A stretch of DNA of 64,000 nucleotides from Vibrio splendidus (GTDB taxonomy: Bacteria > Pseudomonadota > Gammaproteobacteria > Enterobacterales > Vibrionaceae): assembly GCF_001557875.1 (NCBI RefSeq), contig NZ_LNRF01000006.1:224027-288026 (forward strand), in the 5' to 3' direction. The translations under genes were made by a program, and so were the position numbers. Every line of letters starts with the position of its first letter. Position 1 is the first letter of the stretch. A model generated the notes under the pieces. It ran no database searches, had not been told where the DNA came from, and was given only the letters and a program-made list of their open reading frames with translations. Shown in pieces: positions 1-8,341 of this stretch.

Positions 1-174
1 CTTGCCACCTTCAACAAGAGGTGCACCAACAGCGATTTCTTCGCCGTTAGCAACAAGAAGAACTTTATCAAATTCTACAGTTGCACCAGTTTCAACGTCT
101 AATTTCTCTAAACGAAGTGTTTGACCTTCGCTTACTCGGTGTTGTTTGCCACCAGATTGGAAAACAGCGTACAT
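1..174 (-). CDS. rplU: 50S ribosomal protein L21, N-terminal part (cut by window edge)
   Basis: The minus strand reads [18 protein letters not shown] and continues in frame to the window edge. This is the highly conserved N-terminus of ribosomal protein L21, a 23S rRNA-binding protein of the large subunit. Only the first 58 codons are present; the 3' end, and rpmA which normally follows, lie outside the window. A ribosome binding site (GGAG) sits just upstream of the ATG at 174. The gene is divergent from ispB, an arrangement conserved in many gammaproteobacteria. The identification is secure although the gene is partial. Confidence 0.96.
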   Translation of the reverse strand, partial: MYAVFQSGGKQHRVSEGQTLRLEKLDVETGATVEFDKVLLVANGEEIAVGAPLVEGGK

Positions 175-256
175 ATTTTACTCCGCTTTTTCCGCACAGC
201 CTATGGTTGTTAATTGTACAACTCGGGTGTGCGCTAAACTAATCAATAGGGCGCAG

Positions 257-285
257 ATTCTACGGGAATCATGGCGCTATGACAA
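257..285 (-). promoter_or_regulatory. Sigma-70 promoter of rplU
   Basis: On the minus strand TTGTCA (-35, at 280-285) is followed after exactly 17 bp by TAGAAT (-10, at 257-262). This is a strong sigma-70 promoter match, about 80 bp upstream of the rplU start, as expected for a ribosomal protein operon. No transcription start has been measured. Confidence 0.7.
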
Positions 286-302
286 GCCATATTTTTAAAA
301 AA

Positions 303-324
303 TTGGCGAAAACCTGTTCGCCAA
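303..324. repeat. Inverted repeat between rplU and ispB
   Basis: TTGGCGAA and TTCGCCAA form a perfect 8-bp stem around a 6-base loop. It lies upstream of the rplU promoter and in the ispB upstream region. It has no U-tract, so it is unlikely to be a terminator; its role is unknown. Confidence 0.4.
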
Positions 325-442
325 AGAAAAGTGCGGCAATCATGCCCTTTAGCGATGTATTAATCAACGTTTTTTAGTGTATTATTCAACAATTAAATAC
401 AACGTATAAGCCTTACAGGGTCTAACTTCAGCCGGATGAACA

Positions 443-1414
443 ATGGATTTTAAAGCTATCCAAACGCTTACTGCCAATGATATGGCAAAAGTGAATGAAA
501 CAATTCAAGCCCAACTTAATTCTGACGTAAGTTTAATCAACCAGCTTGGTTTTTATATCGTTAGCGGCGGCGGCAAACGCCTACGCCCTTTGCTTGCTCT
601 TTTATCTGCTCGTGCACTTGGTTATCAAGGTGAAGCTCATATCACCTCAGCAGCCTTTATCGAGTTTATTCACACCGCTACCCTGCTCCATGATGATGTT
701 GTCGACGAATCAGACATGAGACGCGGTAAAGCGACAGCCAATGCCGCTTTTGGTAATGCCGCTAGCGTTTTGGTGGGCGATTTTATTTATACTCGCTCAT
801 TCCAAATGATGACAACGCTAGGATCCTTAAAGATCCTTGAGTTGATGAGCGAAGCGGTAAACGTAATTGCCGAGGGTGAAGTTCAACAATTAATGAACTG
901 CAACAACCCAGACACCACAGAAGAAAGCTATATGCAGGTGATCTACTCTAAGACCGCTCGCCTGTTTGAAGCTGCAACGCAAATCGGTGCCATTCTTAGC
1001 GAATCATCACCAGAAATCGAAACTGCAATGCAGAACTACGGTAAGTACTTAGGCACCGCATTCCAACTGATTGATGATGTGATGGATTACACAGCTGACG
1101 GTAAAGAGATGGGTAAGAACGTTGGTGACGATCTTGCCGAAGGCAAACCAACGCTGCCTCTACTTTACGCAATGCACAATGGTTCAGCTGAACAAGCAAG
1201 CATGATTCGTGAAGCGATTGAAAAAGCGAATGGGATGGAACGCCTCGACGATATTATGGCTGTGATGAAAGAGACAGGCTCTTTAGAGTACACAACAAAT
1301 AAAGCCTATGAAGAAGCCGATAAAGCGATTGCTGAGCTTTCTGTACTTCCTGACTCTGAATATAAGCAAGCGCTAACAACGCTCGCACACTTGGCTGTTA
1401 AACGCAGTAAGTAA
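443..1414 (+). CDS. ispB: Octaprenyl diphosphate synthase
   Basis: This trans-prenyltransferase extends farnesyl diphosphate with isopentenyl diphosphate to make the polyprenyl tail of ubiquinone and menaquinone. The 323-residue protein has the family landmarks: GGGKRLRP at 42-49, the first aspartate-rich motif LLHDDVVDE with DDxxD at 84-88, and the second, QLIDDVMDY, with DDxxD at 211-215. These motifs bind the Mg-diphosphate groups. The length matches E. coli IspB (323 residues). It stands alone, divergent from rplU, and ends in a strong terminator. Chain length (C40) is inferred from orthology and synteny rather than read from the sequence. Confidence 0.95.
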   Translation: MDFKAIQTLTANDMAKVNETIQAQLNSDVSLINQLGFYIVSGGGKRLRPLLALLSARALGYQGEAHITSAAFIEFIHTATLLHDDVVDESDMRRGKATANAAFGNAASVLVGDFIYTRSFQMMTTLGSLKILELMSEAVNVIAEGEVQQLMNCNNPDTTEESYMQVIYSKTARLFEAATQIGAILSESSPEIETAMQNYGKYLGTAFQLIDDVMDYTADGKEMGKNVGDDLAEGKPTLPLLYAMHNGSAEQASMIREAIEKANGMERLDDIMAVMKETGSLEYTTNKAYEEADKAIAELSVLPDSEYKQALTTLAHLAVKRSK

Positions 1415-1450
1415 GCTCGTTGATAGACAACTAGCTTCTATATAAATAAT

Positions 1451-1476
1451 AAAAAAGAGCCTCAGGGCTCTTTTTT
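1451..1476. terminator. Bidirectional terminator between ispB and the small minus-strand gene
   Basis: AAAAAAGAGCC, a short loop and GGCTCTTTTTT form a stem with an A-tract on one side and a T-tract on the other. It can end ispB (plus) and the convergent small gene (minus). Confidence 0.85.
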
Positions 1477-1509
1477 AGTTTTGAACAAATATTTATAAGA
1501 GATCCAAGT

Positions 1510-1701
1510 TCAATATCGGCTCGCTTCTAATGATAGTGGCAATTGTGCTTCAATTTCTTCAAGCTCTTCCATTGGCACTGCGTATTGCTCATGCCCATTG
1601 TAAGTCTCTACTAAGGCATACTGCTCTTGCTCATCAATAACCAATACTTTTCCTAAGTGCCCCAAATATTCGACATTCATACCCTTCTGAACAGTAGCCA
1701 T
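1510..1701 (-). CDS. Small conserved-looking hypothetical protein (63 aa)
   Basis: I do not recognise this protein. It begins MATVQKGMNVEYLGHLGKV and ends in an acidic segment (MEELEEIEAQ) before SLEASRY. The first part, with VEYLGHLGKVLVIDEQ followed by YALVETYNGHEQYAVP, alternates hydrophobic and polar residues and resembles a small SH3-like or KOW-like beta barrel; this is inference only. The ATG at 1701 is preferred over an upstream in-frame start at 1761 because GAGGGTG lies at good spacing before it. It sits downstream of mdh, separated by a terminator, and converges with ispB. No signal peptide or membrane segment is visible. Confidence 0.72.
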   Translation of the reverse strand: MATVQKGMNVEYLGHLGKVLVIDEQEQYALVETYNGHEQYAVPMEELEEIEAQLPLSLEASRY

Positions 1702-1762
1702 AAAATTCACCCTCAACTTGGTTGTAGAGGAAAATACGAGCAGCTTAAACTCTAGGATCAAA

Positions 1763-1787
1763 AAAGCCGATCATTATGACCGGCTCT
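1763..1787 (-). terminator. Terminator of mdh
   Basis: On the minus strand AGCCGGTCA and TGATCGGCT pair with one mismatch and are followed by TTTTTT. It lies about 40 bp after the mdh stop codon. Confidence 0.75.
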
Positions 1788-1826
1788 TAATAATTCACTT
1801 TTAGGCTGAGTTAAATAGCGTCTCGC

Positions 1827-2762
1827 TTATTTAGCGAATTCAACACCAATCTCAATGTCGCCATTTAGTGTTTCAAGCATGCTATCTAAAGCGTTACGTT
1901 CGAAGTCGCTCAGCTCACCGTAGCTAAGGATCGCTTCAGCGCCCTCTTTGCCAAGTTTAACTGGTTGCGCGAAGAATGGTGCGTGCTCGCCTTCACCTTC
2001 AACGTATGCGCATTCAATCACGTTCTCTTCGCCTTGAAGTGCTTTAACTAGTGCAAGACCGAAACGACAAGCCGCTTGACCCATAGACAGTGTCGCACTA
2101 CCGCCGCCAGCTTTAGCTTCTACTACTTCCGTACCTGCATTTTGGATGCGAGTCGTTAGCGCTGCGATTTCTTCATCAGTGAACTCTACGCCTTCAACTT
2201 GAGAAAGCAGAGGAAGGATAGTTACGCCTGAGTGACCGCCGATAACAGGAACACGGATGTCGCCTGGATCTTTGTCTTTTAGTTCAGCAACGAACGTTTC
2301 AGAACGAATCACATCAAGAGTCGTAATACCAAATAGACGACGCTTGTCGTAAACGCCCGCTTTCTTCAGTACTTCAGCCGCGATTGGCACTGTCGTGTTT
2401 ACTGGGTTAGTGATGATACCAACACAAGCAGTAGGACAAGTAACTGCGATTTTCTCTGCAAGAGACTTAACAATGCCAGCGTTCACATTGAAAAGATCCG
2501 CACGATCCATACCAGGCTTACGAGCAACACCTGCAGAAATAAGTACAACATCCGCACCTTCTAGTGCTGGTGTTGGATCTTCACCTGCGTAACCTTTGAT
2601 CGAAACAGGCGTTGGGATATGGCTAAGATCAGCAGCAACACCCGGTGTTACCGGTGCGATATCGTAAAGTGCAAGATCTGAACCAGCAGGTAGGCGGTTC
2701 TTAAGTAGTAGGGCTAGGGCTTGACCGATGCCACCAGCGGCACCAATAACAGCTACTTTCAT
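1827..2762 (-). CDS. mdh: Malate dehydrogenase (NAD+)
   Basis: This TCA-cycle enzyme interconverts malate and oxaloacetate with NAD+ in the cytoplasm. The 311-residue protein starts with the Rossmann dinucleotide motif [10 protein letters not shown] (residues 5-14). The substrate-binding arginines R81, R87 and R153 and the catalytic pair D150 and H177 (in IGGHSG) sit at the same numbers as in E. coli MDH. A canonical AAGGAG lies before the ATG. The gene is divergent from argR, as in E. coli and V. cholerae, and ends at its own terminator. Confidence 0.98.
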   Translation of the reverse strand: MKVAVIGAAGGIGQALALLLKNRLPAGSDLALYDIAPVTPGVAADLSHIPTPVSIKGYAGEDPTPALEGADVVLISAGVARKPGMDRADLFNVNAGIVKSLAEKIAVTCPTACVGIITNPVNTTVPIAAEVLKKAGVYDKRRLFGITTLDVIRSETFVAELKDKDPGDIRVPVIGGHSGVTILPLLSQVEGVEFTDEEIAALTTRIQNAGTEVVEAKAGGGSATLSMGQAACRFGLALVKALQGEENVIECAYVEGEGEHAPFFAQPVKLGKEGAEAILSYGELSDFERNALDSMLETLNGDIEIGVEFAK

Positions 2763-3038
2763 TGTTATTCTCCTTGAGAGCTTTCTCTTATAAATTCTTT
2801 GTAGGGTAATTCTTGAGCTAAATCTAAGTTAAAAAACTATATTAATCACAAAGTGATTACAATCAATTAACGCTAGCTTTGCGACTTCGCGCAAGTCAAT
2901 AAAACCGTGCTACACAGCGAGTTCGCATTATGGCGATAATCAACTGAAATAACAAAATAAGTCGTCGCAAATAACACATTATTCTATTAAATATTTACAG
3001 TGATATGACTAACAAATTACTGGGATATTTTGGCTAAA

Positions 3039-3092
3039 ATTGAATATGTATGCGAGAATATGCAAACATCTTTGTTAATGAATAAGAATGAC
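3039..3092. promoter_or_regulatory. Candidate ARG boxes (ArgR operator) in the mdh-argR intergenic region
   Basis: The ARG-box consensus is a palindrome built on TGAAT-N4-ATTCA. Two imperfect matches lie just upstream of argR: TGAATATGTATGC from 3041, and TGAATAAGAATGA from 3079, which overlaps the ribosome binding region. ArgR autoregulates in related bacteria, so the placement fits. The matches are partial. The rest of the 332-bp mdh-argR gap is AT-rich and shows nothing else I can name. Confidence 0.42.
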
Positions 3093-3094
3093 AT

Positions 3095-3565
3095 ATGCGC
3101 AATACAGAAAAGCAAGACAACTTAGTTCGTGCATTTAAAGCCTTACTAAAAGAAGAACGTTTTGGCTCACAAGGCGAAATTGTAGATGCCCTAAAACACG
3201 AAGGTTTTGAAAGCATCAACCAGTCTAAAGTCTCGCGTATGTTAACCAAGTTTGGTGCCGTTCGAACTCGTAACGCAAAAATGGAGATGGTTTACTGTCT
3301 TCCTGCTGAACTTGGTGTTCCGACAGTTTCTAGCTCTTTACGAGAATTAGTACTAGATATTGACCACAACAATGCATTAGTTGTGATACACACTGGCCCA
3401 GGTGCAGCTCAGCTTATTGCTCGCTTATTAGACTCACTAGGCAAGTCGGAAGGCATACTGGGTGTGGTCGCGGGTGATGACACTATCTTTATTACTCCAA
3501 CCTTATCGGTTACCACTAAGCAACTGTTTGATTCTGTGTGCGAACTGTTTGAATACGCAGGATAA
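3095..3565 (+). CDS. argR: Arginine repressor
   Basis: ArgR is a hexameric, arginine-responsive DNA-binding protein that represses arginine biosynthesis genes and also aids XerCD recombination at cer-type sites. The 156-residue length equals that of E. coli. The N-terminal winged helix holds [13 protein letters not shown] and [10 protein letters not shown] (residues 28-48), and the C-terminal half holds the arginine-binding and oligomerisation signature [15 protein letters not shown] and [12 protein letters not shown]. It is divergent from mdh and probably autoregulated through the boxes just upstream. Confidence 0.97.
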   Translation: MRNTEKQDNLVRAFKALLKEERFGSQGEIVDALKHEGFESINQSKVSRMLTKFGAVRTRNAKMEMVYCLPAELGVPTVSSSLRELVLDIDHNNALVVIHTGPGAAQLIARLLDSLGKSEGILGVVAGDDTIFITPTLSVTTKQLFDSVCELFEYAG

Positions 3566-3907
3566 TTGATCACTGTTTCATAACTATCAGCCTTACTAAT
3601 GGATCACGAGCATCTATTCGCTTCGTGATCCAAATCACATCCTAGAATATCCATACTCCCCTCCCGAAATTACACTAAATCATTGATTTTAAAAAACTCA
3701 GTAGCAAATTAAACACGAGATCTAGACATCATTTGTTAGATTTTTTAGCTATATCTTTTAACATTCGAGTAATTTTCTGCCAATTTTTGATATTATTCAG
3801 CCACTTTTTCATCACATGGATTGAAAAAGGTGCCGTTTCCAAATAGGAAACTCCAGAAACGACTACACTTGTTTCAGGGTTAATAATGAATAAAGGAAGG
3901 GAAATTC
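3566..3907. other. Intergenic region argR to TAXI receptor, with two hairpins
   Basis: This 342-bp gap has no credible ORF. GGATCACGA (3601-3609) and TCGTGATCC (3623-3631) form a perfect 9-bp inverted repeat just after argR, but no T-tract follows, so it is at best a weak terminator. GTTTCC-AAATA-GGAAAC (3835-3851) forms a second hairpin in the probable 5' leader of the receptor gene. A good ribosome binding site (AAGGAAGGG) precedes the ATG at 3908. The promoter is not evident. Confidence 0.5.
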
Positions 3908-4876
3908 ATGGCATTTACCAAACTTATTAAAGTTGGTGCTATTGCAGCTGCTGTAATGGGCGCTGGCGCTGTTAACGCTCAAGAGTTCATCACAATTGGT
4001 ACTGGTTCAGTGACGGGTGTTTACTATCCGACTGGTGGTGCAATTTGTAAACTAGTGAACAAGGGCCGCAAAGACCACAACATTCGTTGTTCTGTAGAGT
4101 CTACTGGTGGTTCAATCTACAACGTTAACACCATCCGTGCTGGTGAACTAGATTTCGGTGTTGTTCAATCGGACTGGCAATACCACGGCTACAACGGTAC
4201 AAGTAAGTTCAAAGATCAAGGCGAATACAAGAAACTTCGCGCTATGTTCTCTCTACATACAGAACCGTTCAACATCATCGCTCGTACCGATGCTGGCATC
4301 AACAATGTTTCTGACCTAGCTGGTAAGCGCGTAAACATTGGTAATCCAGGCTCTGGTGACCGTGCAACGATGGGTGTTGTAATGGACGCTATGGGTTGGA
4401 CGAATGACAGCTTCAAGCTTGCTTCTGAACTTAAAGGTTCTGAGCGTTCACAAGCACTTTGTGATAACAAGATTGATGCATTCATCTACATGGTTGGTCA
4501 CCCGAACGGATCAATCAAAGAAGCAACAACGTCTTGTGATGCAAAACTGGTTTCAGCAACAGGTCCACAGATCGACAAGATCGTAGCTGAAAACCCGTAC
4601 TACGCTTACAGCACAGTTCCTGCTGGCATGTACCGTGGTACTGACGCTGACGTAAACAGCTTCGGTGTTGCAGCAACAATGGTAACAACTTCAGACGTTT
4701 CTGAAGAAGTTGCATACAACGTTGCTAAGGCAGTATTTGAAAACTTTGACACTTTCAAACGCCTACATCCAGCATTTGCTAACCTGAAAAAAGAAGACAT
4801 GGTTAAAGCGGGTATCTCTATCCCTCTTCACCCAGGCGCAGCAAAATACTACAAAGAAGTGGGCCTTCTAAAGTAA
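3908..4876 (+). CDS. TAXI-family TRAP transporter substrate-binding protein
   Basis: This is the periplasmic receptor of a tripartite ATP-independent periplasmic (TRAP) transporter of the TAXI subfamily. A signal peptide covers about residues 1-24, with probable cleavage after AVNA. The mature protein opens with [20 protein letters not shown], the hallmark TAXI start, and continues with the conserved [20 protein letters not shown]. It delivers an unknown organic anion to the fused permease downstream. A strong hairpin after its stop codon probably lets the receptor be made in excess over the permease. Members are sometimes annotated as immunogenic protein. The ligand cannot be read from the sequence; TAXI receptors often take glutamate or other carboxylates. 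Confidence 0.93.
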   Translation: MAFTKLIKVGAIAAAVMGAGAVNAQEFITIGTGSVTGVYYPTGGAICKLVNKGRKDHNIRCSVESTGGSIYNVNTIRAGELDFGVVQSDWQYHGYNGTSKFKDQGEYKKLRAMFSLHTEPFNIIARTDAGINNVSDLAGKRVNIGNPGSGDRATMGVVMDAMGWTNDSFKLASELKGSERSQALCDNKIDAFIYMVGHPNGSIKEATTSCDAKLVSATGPQIDKIVAENPYYAYSTVPAGMYRGTDADVNSFGVAATMVTTSDVSEEVAYNVAKAVFENFDTFKRLHPAFANLKKEDMVKAGISIPLHPGAAKYYKEVGLLK

Positions 4877-4897
4877 TTCTACTTTAAGCCTACTACA

Positions 4898-4932
4898 CCA
4901 ATAAGGAGGCTAGCCCTCCTTATTGGCTTTTC
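4898..4932 (+). terminator. Strong hairpin between receptor and permease (terminator or attenuator)
   Basis: CCAATAAGGAGG (4898-4909) pairs perfectly with CCTCCTTATTGG (4915-4926) around a 5-base loop, followed by CTTTT. The 12-bp stem with a short U-tract is probably a partial terminator or mRNA-stabilising structure that sets the receptor-to-permease ratio. The rest of the 255-bp gap also holds TTCCCTATC/GATAGGAA (about 5041-5071), another inverted repeat just upstream of the permease start. Confidence 0.7.
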
Positions 4933-5131
4933 ACGTTTTATAAAAATAACTTAAGTGAAAAGAGCAACCCTTTAAGTTTCTCCAATTTGGAGGACTTACC
5001 TTCGTATCAAGCCTAAGACAAAGACGAACAAAGAACGCATTTCCCTATCCATTCACTACACTAGATAGGAAATAAATAGCGTTTGGTTGTTCGTAAGAAA
5101 AGGCAGACCATCAATAATAAGGATAAAGTAC

Positions 5132-7711
5132 ATGACGCAGACAACATCACCGTCTCCAGATGTGCAAGAAATGGTGGCACAATCAGATACTGGTGCGCGT
5201 AGCCCTCGTGGTATCCAAGGCCGTATTTTATGGTTTGTGCCTCTATGTTGGTCACTGTTCCAACTTTGGTATGCATCTCCGCTGCCGTTCATTTTTAACT
5301 TCGCAATTTTAAACGACACTGAAGCTCGAGCAATTCACCTTACGTTTGCTATTTTCCTAGCCTTTACCGCTTATCCAGCCATGAAGAATTCGCCTAGGGA
5401 TCGCATCCCAGCTGTCGACTGGATATTAGCGCTAGTAGGTAGTTTTTCAGCTTCTTATATCTATATTTTCTATACTGAACTCGCTGAGCGCTCAGGCGCA
5501 CCAACAACATTCGATATTGTTGCGGCCGTATTCGGTATGGTTTTACTGCTTGAAGCAACACGACGCGCTTTGGGTCCACCTCTTATGGTTGTGGCAGCAG
5601 TATTCCTACTTTACACCTTTGGCGGCCCTCACATGCCAGACGTTATTGCCCACAAAGGTGCGAGCCTGAACAAGGCAATGTCGCACCTGTGGCTAACAAC
5701 TGAAGGTGTATTCGGTGTGGCACTTGGCGTATCAACGTCATTCGTATTCTTGTTTGTACTGTTTGGTGCAATGCTAGAACGTGCTGGTGCTGGTGCTTAC
5801 TTTATTAAAGTTGCATTCTCTCTGCTTGGTCACATGAAGGGCGGCCCAGCGAAAGCAGCCGTTGTTGCGTCTGGTTTATCTGGTCTGGTATCAGGCTCAT
5901 CGATTGCAAACGTGGTAACCACAGGTACCTTTACTATCCCGCTAATGAAGCGTGTTGGTTTCCCTGGCACAAAAGCTGGTGCAGTAGAAGTAGCAGCTTC
6001 AACCAACGGTCAGCTAACGCCACCTATCATGGGTGCAGCAGCCTTCTTGATGGTTGAGTATGTGGGCATTTCGTATGTAGAAGTTATCAAAGCCGCGCTA
6101 CTGCCCGCTCTGATCTCTTACATCGCTCTGATTTACATTGTTCACCTAGAAGCATGTAAAGCAGGCATGACAGGCCTACCTCGTCGTCACACGCCAACTA
6201 TCGTACAAAGCCTACTCTCTTTCACTGGTACCATTTTAGGTCTATGTGTTATCAGTGCCGCGGTTTATTACGGTGTCGGTTGGACGAAAGATGTATTTGG
6301 CGATGCGGCAACACCAATCGTAACTGTGGCGCTATTGATCGCTTATGTTGCTCTGGTTCGCGTATCAGCAAAATACGCAGCTGAAGGTGGTATGGAAATC
6401 GATGCGGATCTAAAAGAAGTTCCAGACCCAGGTCCAACGATTAAGTCTGGCCTTCACTTCCTACTGCCTATCGTAGTGCTAGTTTGGTGTTTAACGGTTG
6501 AACGTTTCTCGCCAGGCCTATCTGCATTCTGGGCAACCGTATTCATGATCTTCATTTTGATCACTCAGCGTCCTTTGATGACTCTGATGAACAAATCTGA
6601 CGATCTTGCAGAGCAAACTAAAGCTGGTTTCGTTGACCTAGCAGAGAGCTTGGTTTCAGGCGCACGTAACATGATCGGTATCGGTGTAGCGACAGCTGCT
6701 GCAGGTACGGTTGTAGGCGTGGTGACTCTGACAGGTATCGGCCTTGTAATGACGGATTTCGTTGAGTTTATCTCAGGCGGTAGCATCATTCTTATGCTGC
6801 TATTCACTGCGGTAATCAGCTTGATCTTAGGTATGGGCTTACCAACCACAGCAAACTACATCGTTGTATCAACGCTGATGGCTCCGGTAATCGTGACCCT
6901 AGGTGCTGCGCACGGTCTGATCATTCCACTGATTGCCGTTCACTTATTCGTGTTCTATTTCGGTATTCTTGCCGATGATACCCCTCCGGTAGGTTTGGCA
7001 GCATTTGCGGCCGCCGCGATTGCTAAATCAGATCCGATTCGTACGGGTATTCAAGGCTTTACCTACGATATCCGGACCGCGATCTTACCGTTCATGTTCA
7101 TATTCAATACCCAACTACTGTTGATGGGCATTGATTCTTGGTGGCACTTAGCGTTAACGATTTTCTCTTCGGTTACTGCAGTACTTATCTTTGCAGCAGC
7201 AACTCAAGGTTGGTGGTTCACTAAGAACAAGTGGTGGGAAACCATACTGCTTATCGTTCTGACTTTCTCTTTCTTCCGCCCAGGTTTCTGGTGGGACATG
7301 ATTTATCCAGAGAAAGTTCTTTCGCCAGGAGTTGAGATCGCTCAAATCACAGAAAATTTATCTGTGGGACAATCACTTGAATTGAGAGTAGGTGGCGAAA
7401 ACTTAGAAGGTAACTATTCTGAGAAAACAGTCCGCCTTCCATTTGAAGATTCTGCGACAACAAGTGAAGACCGCATTGCTTCCATGGGCCTAATGCTGAC
7501 ACAAGCTGACGACAAGATGATTGTTGATATGGTTGAGTTTGGTAGCCCTGCAGAAGCCGCTGGCATTGACTTTGATTGGGAAATTAAATCAGTTATCCAA
7601 GACGCAGAACGACCAATGAAAGAGTGGGTATTCTTACCTGCCCTACTGATTTTGATTGGTTTAGCGATGAACCAAAGAAGGCGTGCTCGTAAGGATGAGA
7701 TTAGCGCGTAA
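5132..7711 (+). CDS. TRAP transporter fused 4TM/12TM permease with PDZ-like C-terminal extension
   Basis: This 859-residue membrane protein fuses the small (DctQ-like) and large (DctM-like) TRAP permease subunits, as is usual for TAXI systems. Many hydrophobic segments are visible. The DctM core includes GLVSGSSIANVVTTGTFTIP and NGQLTPPIMGAAAF and, later, GMGLPTTANYIVVSTLMAP and ADDTPPVGLAAFAAAAI, the paired conserved loops of the large subunit. The ATG at 5132 (AAGGA upstream) is preferred over 5087. After the last core helices, about residues 730-830 form a soluble stretch containing VEFGSPAEAAGIDFDWEIKS, which resembles a PDZ ligand-binding segment, followed by one final TM helix and a basic tail. 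It works with the upstream receptor, using an ion gradient; the substrate is unknown. Confidence 0.93.
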   Translation: MTQTTSPSPDVQEMVAQSDTGARSPRGIQGRILWFVPLCWSLFQLWYASPLPFIFNFAILNDTEARAIHLTFAIFLAFTAYPAMKNSPRDRIPAVDWILALVGSFSASYIYIFYTELAERSGAPTTFDIVAAVFGMVLLLEATRRALGPPLMVVAAVFLLYTFGGPHMPDVIAHKGASLNKAMSHLWLTTEGVFGVALGVSTSFVFLFVLFGAMLERAGAGAYFIKVAFSLLGHMKGGPAKAAVVASGLSGLVSGSSIANVVTTGTFTIPLMKRVGFPGTKAGAVEVAASTNGQLTPPIMGAAAFLMVEYVGISYVEVIKAALLPALISYIALIYIVHLEACKAGMTGLPRRHTPTIVQSLLSFTGTILGLCVISAAVYYGVGWTKDVFGDAATPIVTVALLIAYVALVRVSAKYAAEGGMEIDADLKEVPDPGPTIKSGLHFLLPIVVLVWCLTVERFSPGLSAFWATVFMIFILITQRPLMTLMNKSDDLAEQTKAGFVDLAESLVSGARNMIGIGVATAAAGTVVGVVTLTGIGLVMTDFVEFISGGSIILMLLFTAVISLILGMGLPTTANYIVVSTLMAPVIVTLGAAHGLIIPLIAVHLFVFYFGILADDTPPVGLAAFAAAAIAKSDPIRTGIQGFTYDIRTAILPFMFIFNTQLLLMGIDSWWHLALTIFSSVTAVLIFAAATQGWWFTKNKWWETILLIVLTFSFFRPGFWWDMIYPEKVLSPGVEIAQITENLSVGQSLELRVGGENLEGNYSEKTVRLPFEDSATTSEDRIASMGLMLTQADDKMIVDMVEFGSPAEAAGIDFDWEIKSVIQDAERPMKEWVFLPALLILIGLAMNQRRRARKDEISA

Positions 7712-7718
7712 TGGATAG

Positions 7719-7752
7719 AGCCAAGTAGCGCTCTACTCTATTTGGCTTTTTT
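7719..7752 (+). terminator. Terminator after the TRAP permease
   Basis: AGCCAAGTAG pairs imperfectly with CTATTTGGCT around a short loop and is followed by TTTTTT. The usp gene begins 67 bp later, so it may depend on read-through or its own promoter. Confidence 0.65.
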
Positions 7753-7818
7753 ACTACATGGAAAAGATAATTACAGCGTTTGGTATGTACTAAGCGCTGC
7801 TCAAAAAGAGACGAATAC

Positions 7819-8256
7819 ATGTATAGACAAATCCTTGTTCCCGTTGATCTTAACGACAAAGGCTTTTCTGATAAAGCAGTCGAGCTAGCGGTATGGCACG
7901 CGAAACACAGCAATGCTGAAGTCCACATTCTGAACGTACTACCGGGCATTCACATGTCGATGGTGGCGTCTTACTTCCCGAAAGATGCAGCGAACCAAAT
8001 GAAGCTTGATGTTAAAAATCAGCTGAAAGAGTTTGCTGACAAGCACATTGACGATGAAGTGGTGTATAAAGTTCACGTTGCCGAAGGCAAGACTTACACA
8101 ACGATTCTAGATTACGCAGAAAAACTGGGCGCTGACCTTATCGTGATGCCTAGCCATAAGCGTTCGAAAATCGACAAGGTTGTGCTTGGTTCTGTTGCAA
8201 GCAAAGTGGTACAGAACTCACCAATCAATGTATTGGTAGTTAAGCCGCAAGGCTAA
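7819..8256 (+). CDS. Universal stress protein, UspA family (TRAP-linked)
   Basis: This 145-residue single-domain Usp begins MYRQILVPVDL and ends VLGSVASKVVQNSPINVLVV, both typical of the family. The start at 7819 is preferred over 7780 because the family fold begins at MYRQI. In ATP-binding Usps the last segment has a G-x2-G-x9-G-S pattern; here it reads MPSHKRSKIDKVVLGS, so the first two glycines are Pro and Lys and nucleotide binding is doubtful. The gene follows a TRAP operon; in Halomonas the UspA protein TeaD regulates the TRAP transporter TeaABC, so a regulatory role here is a reasonable inference. Confidence 0.9.
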   Translation: MYRQILVPVDLNDKGFSDKAVELAVWHAKHSNAEVHILNVLPGIHMSMVASYFPKDAANQMKLDVKNQLKEFADKHIDDEVVYKVHVAEGKTYTTILDYAEKLGADLIVMPSHKRSKIDKVVLGSVASKVVQNSPINVLVVKPQG

Positions 8257-8280
8257 ATCACTTAATCGACATAACGATCT

Positions 8281-8311
8281 AAAAAGGTTGGCCTAAAAGC
8301 CAACCTTTTTT
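8281..8311. terminator. Bidirectional terminator between usp and the 2-hydroxyacid dehydrogenase
   Basis: AAAAAGGTTGGC-CTAAAA-GCCAACCTTTTTT is a near-perfect stem with A and T tracts on either side. It serves the convergent genes on both strands. Confidence 0.88.
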
Positions 8312-8341
8312 GTTTTGTGCTCGTACCATTCAATTCTTCAA

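Noticed and set aside
3601..3631. Nine-bp inverted repeat after argR as a terminator
   Set aside because: No T-tract follows on either strand, so I list it only as a hairpin in the intergenic region.
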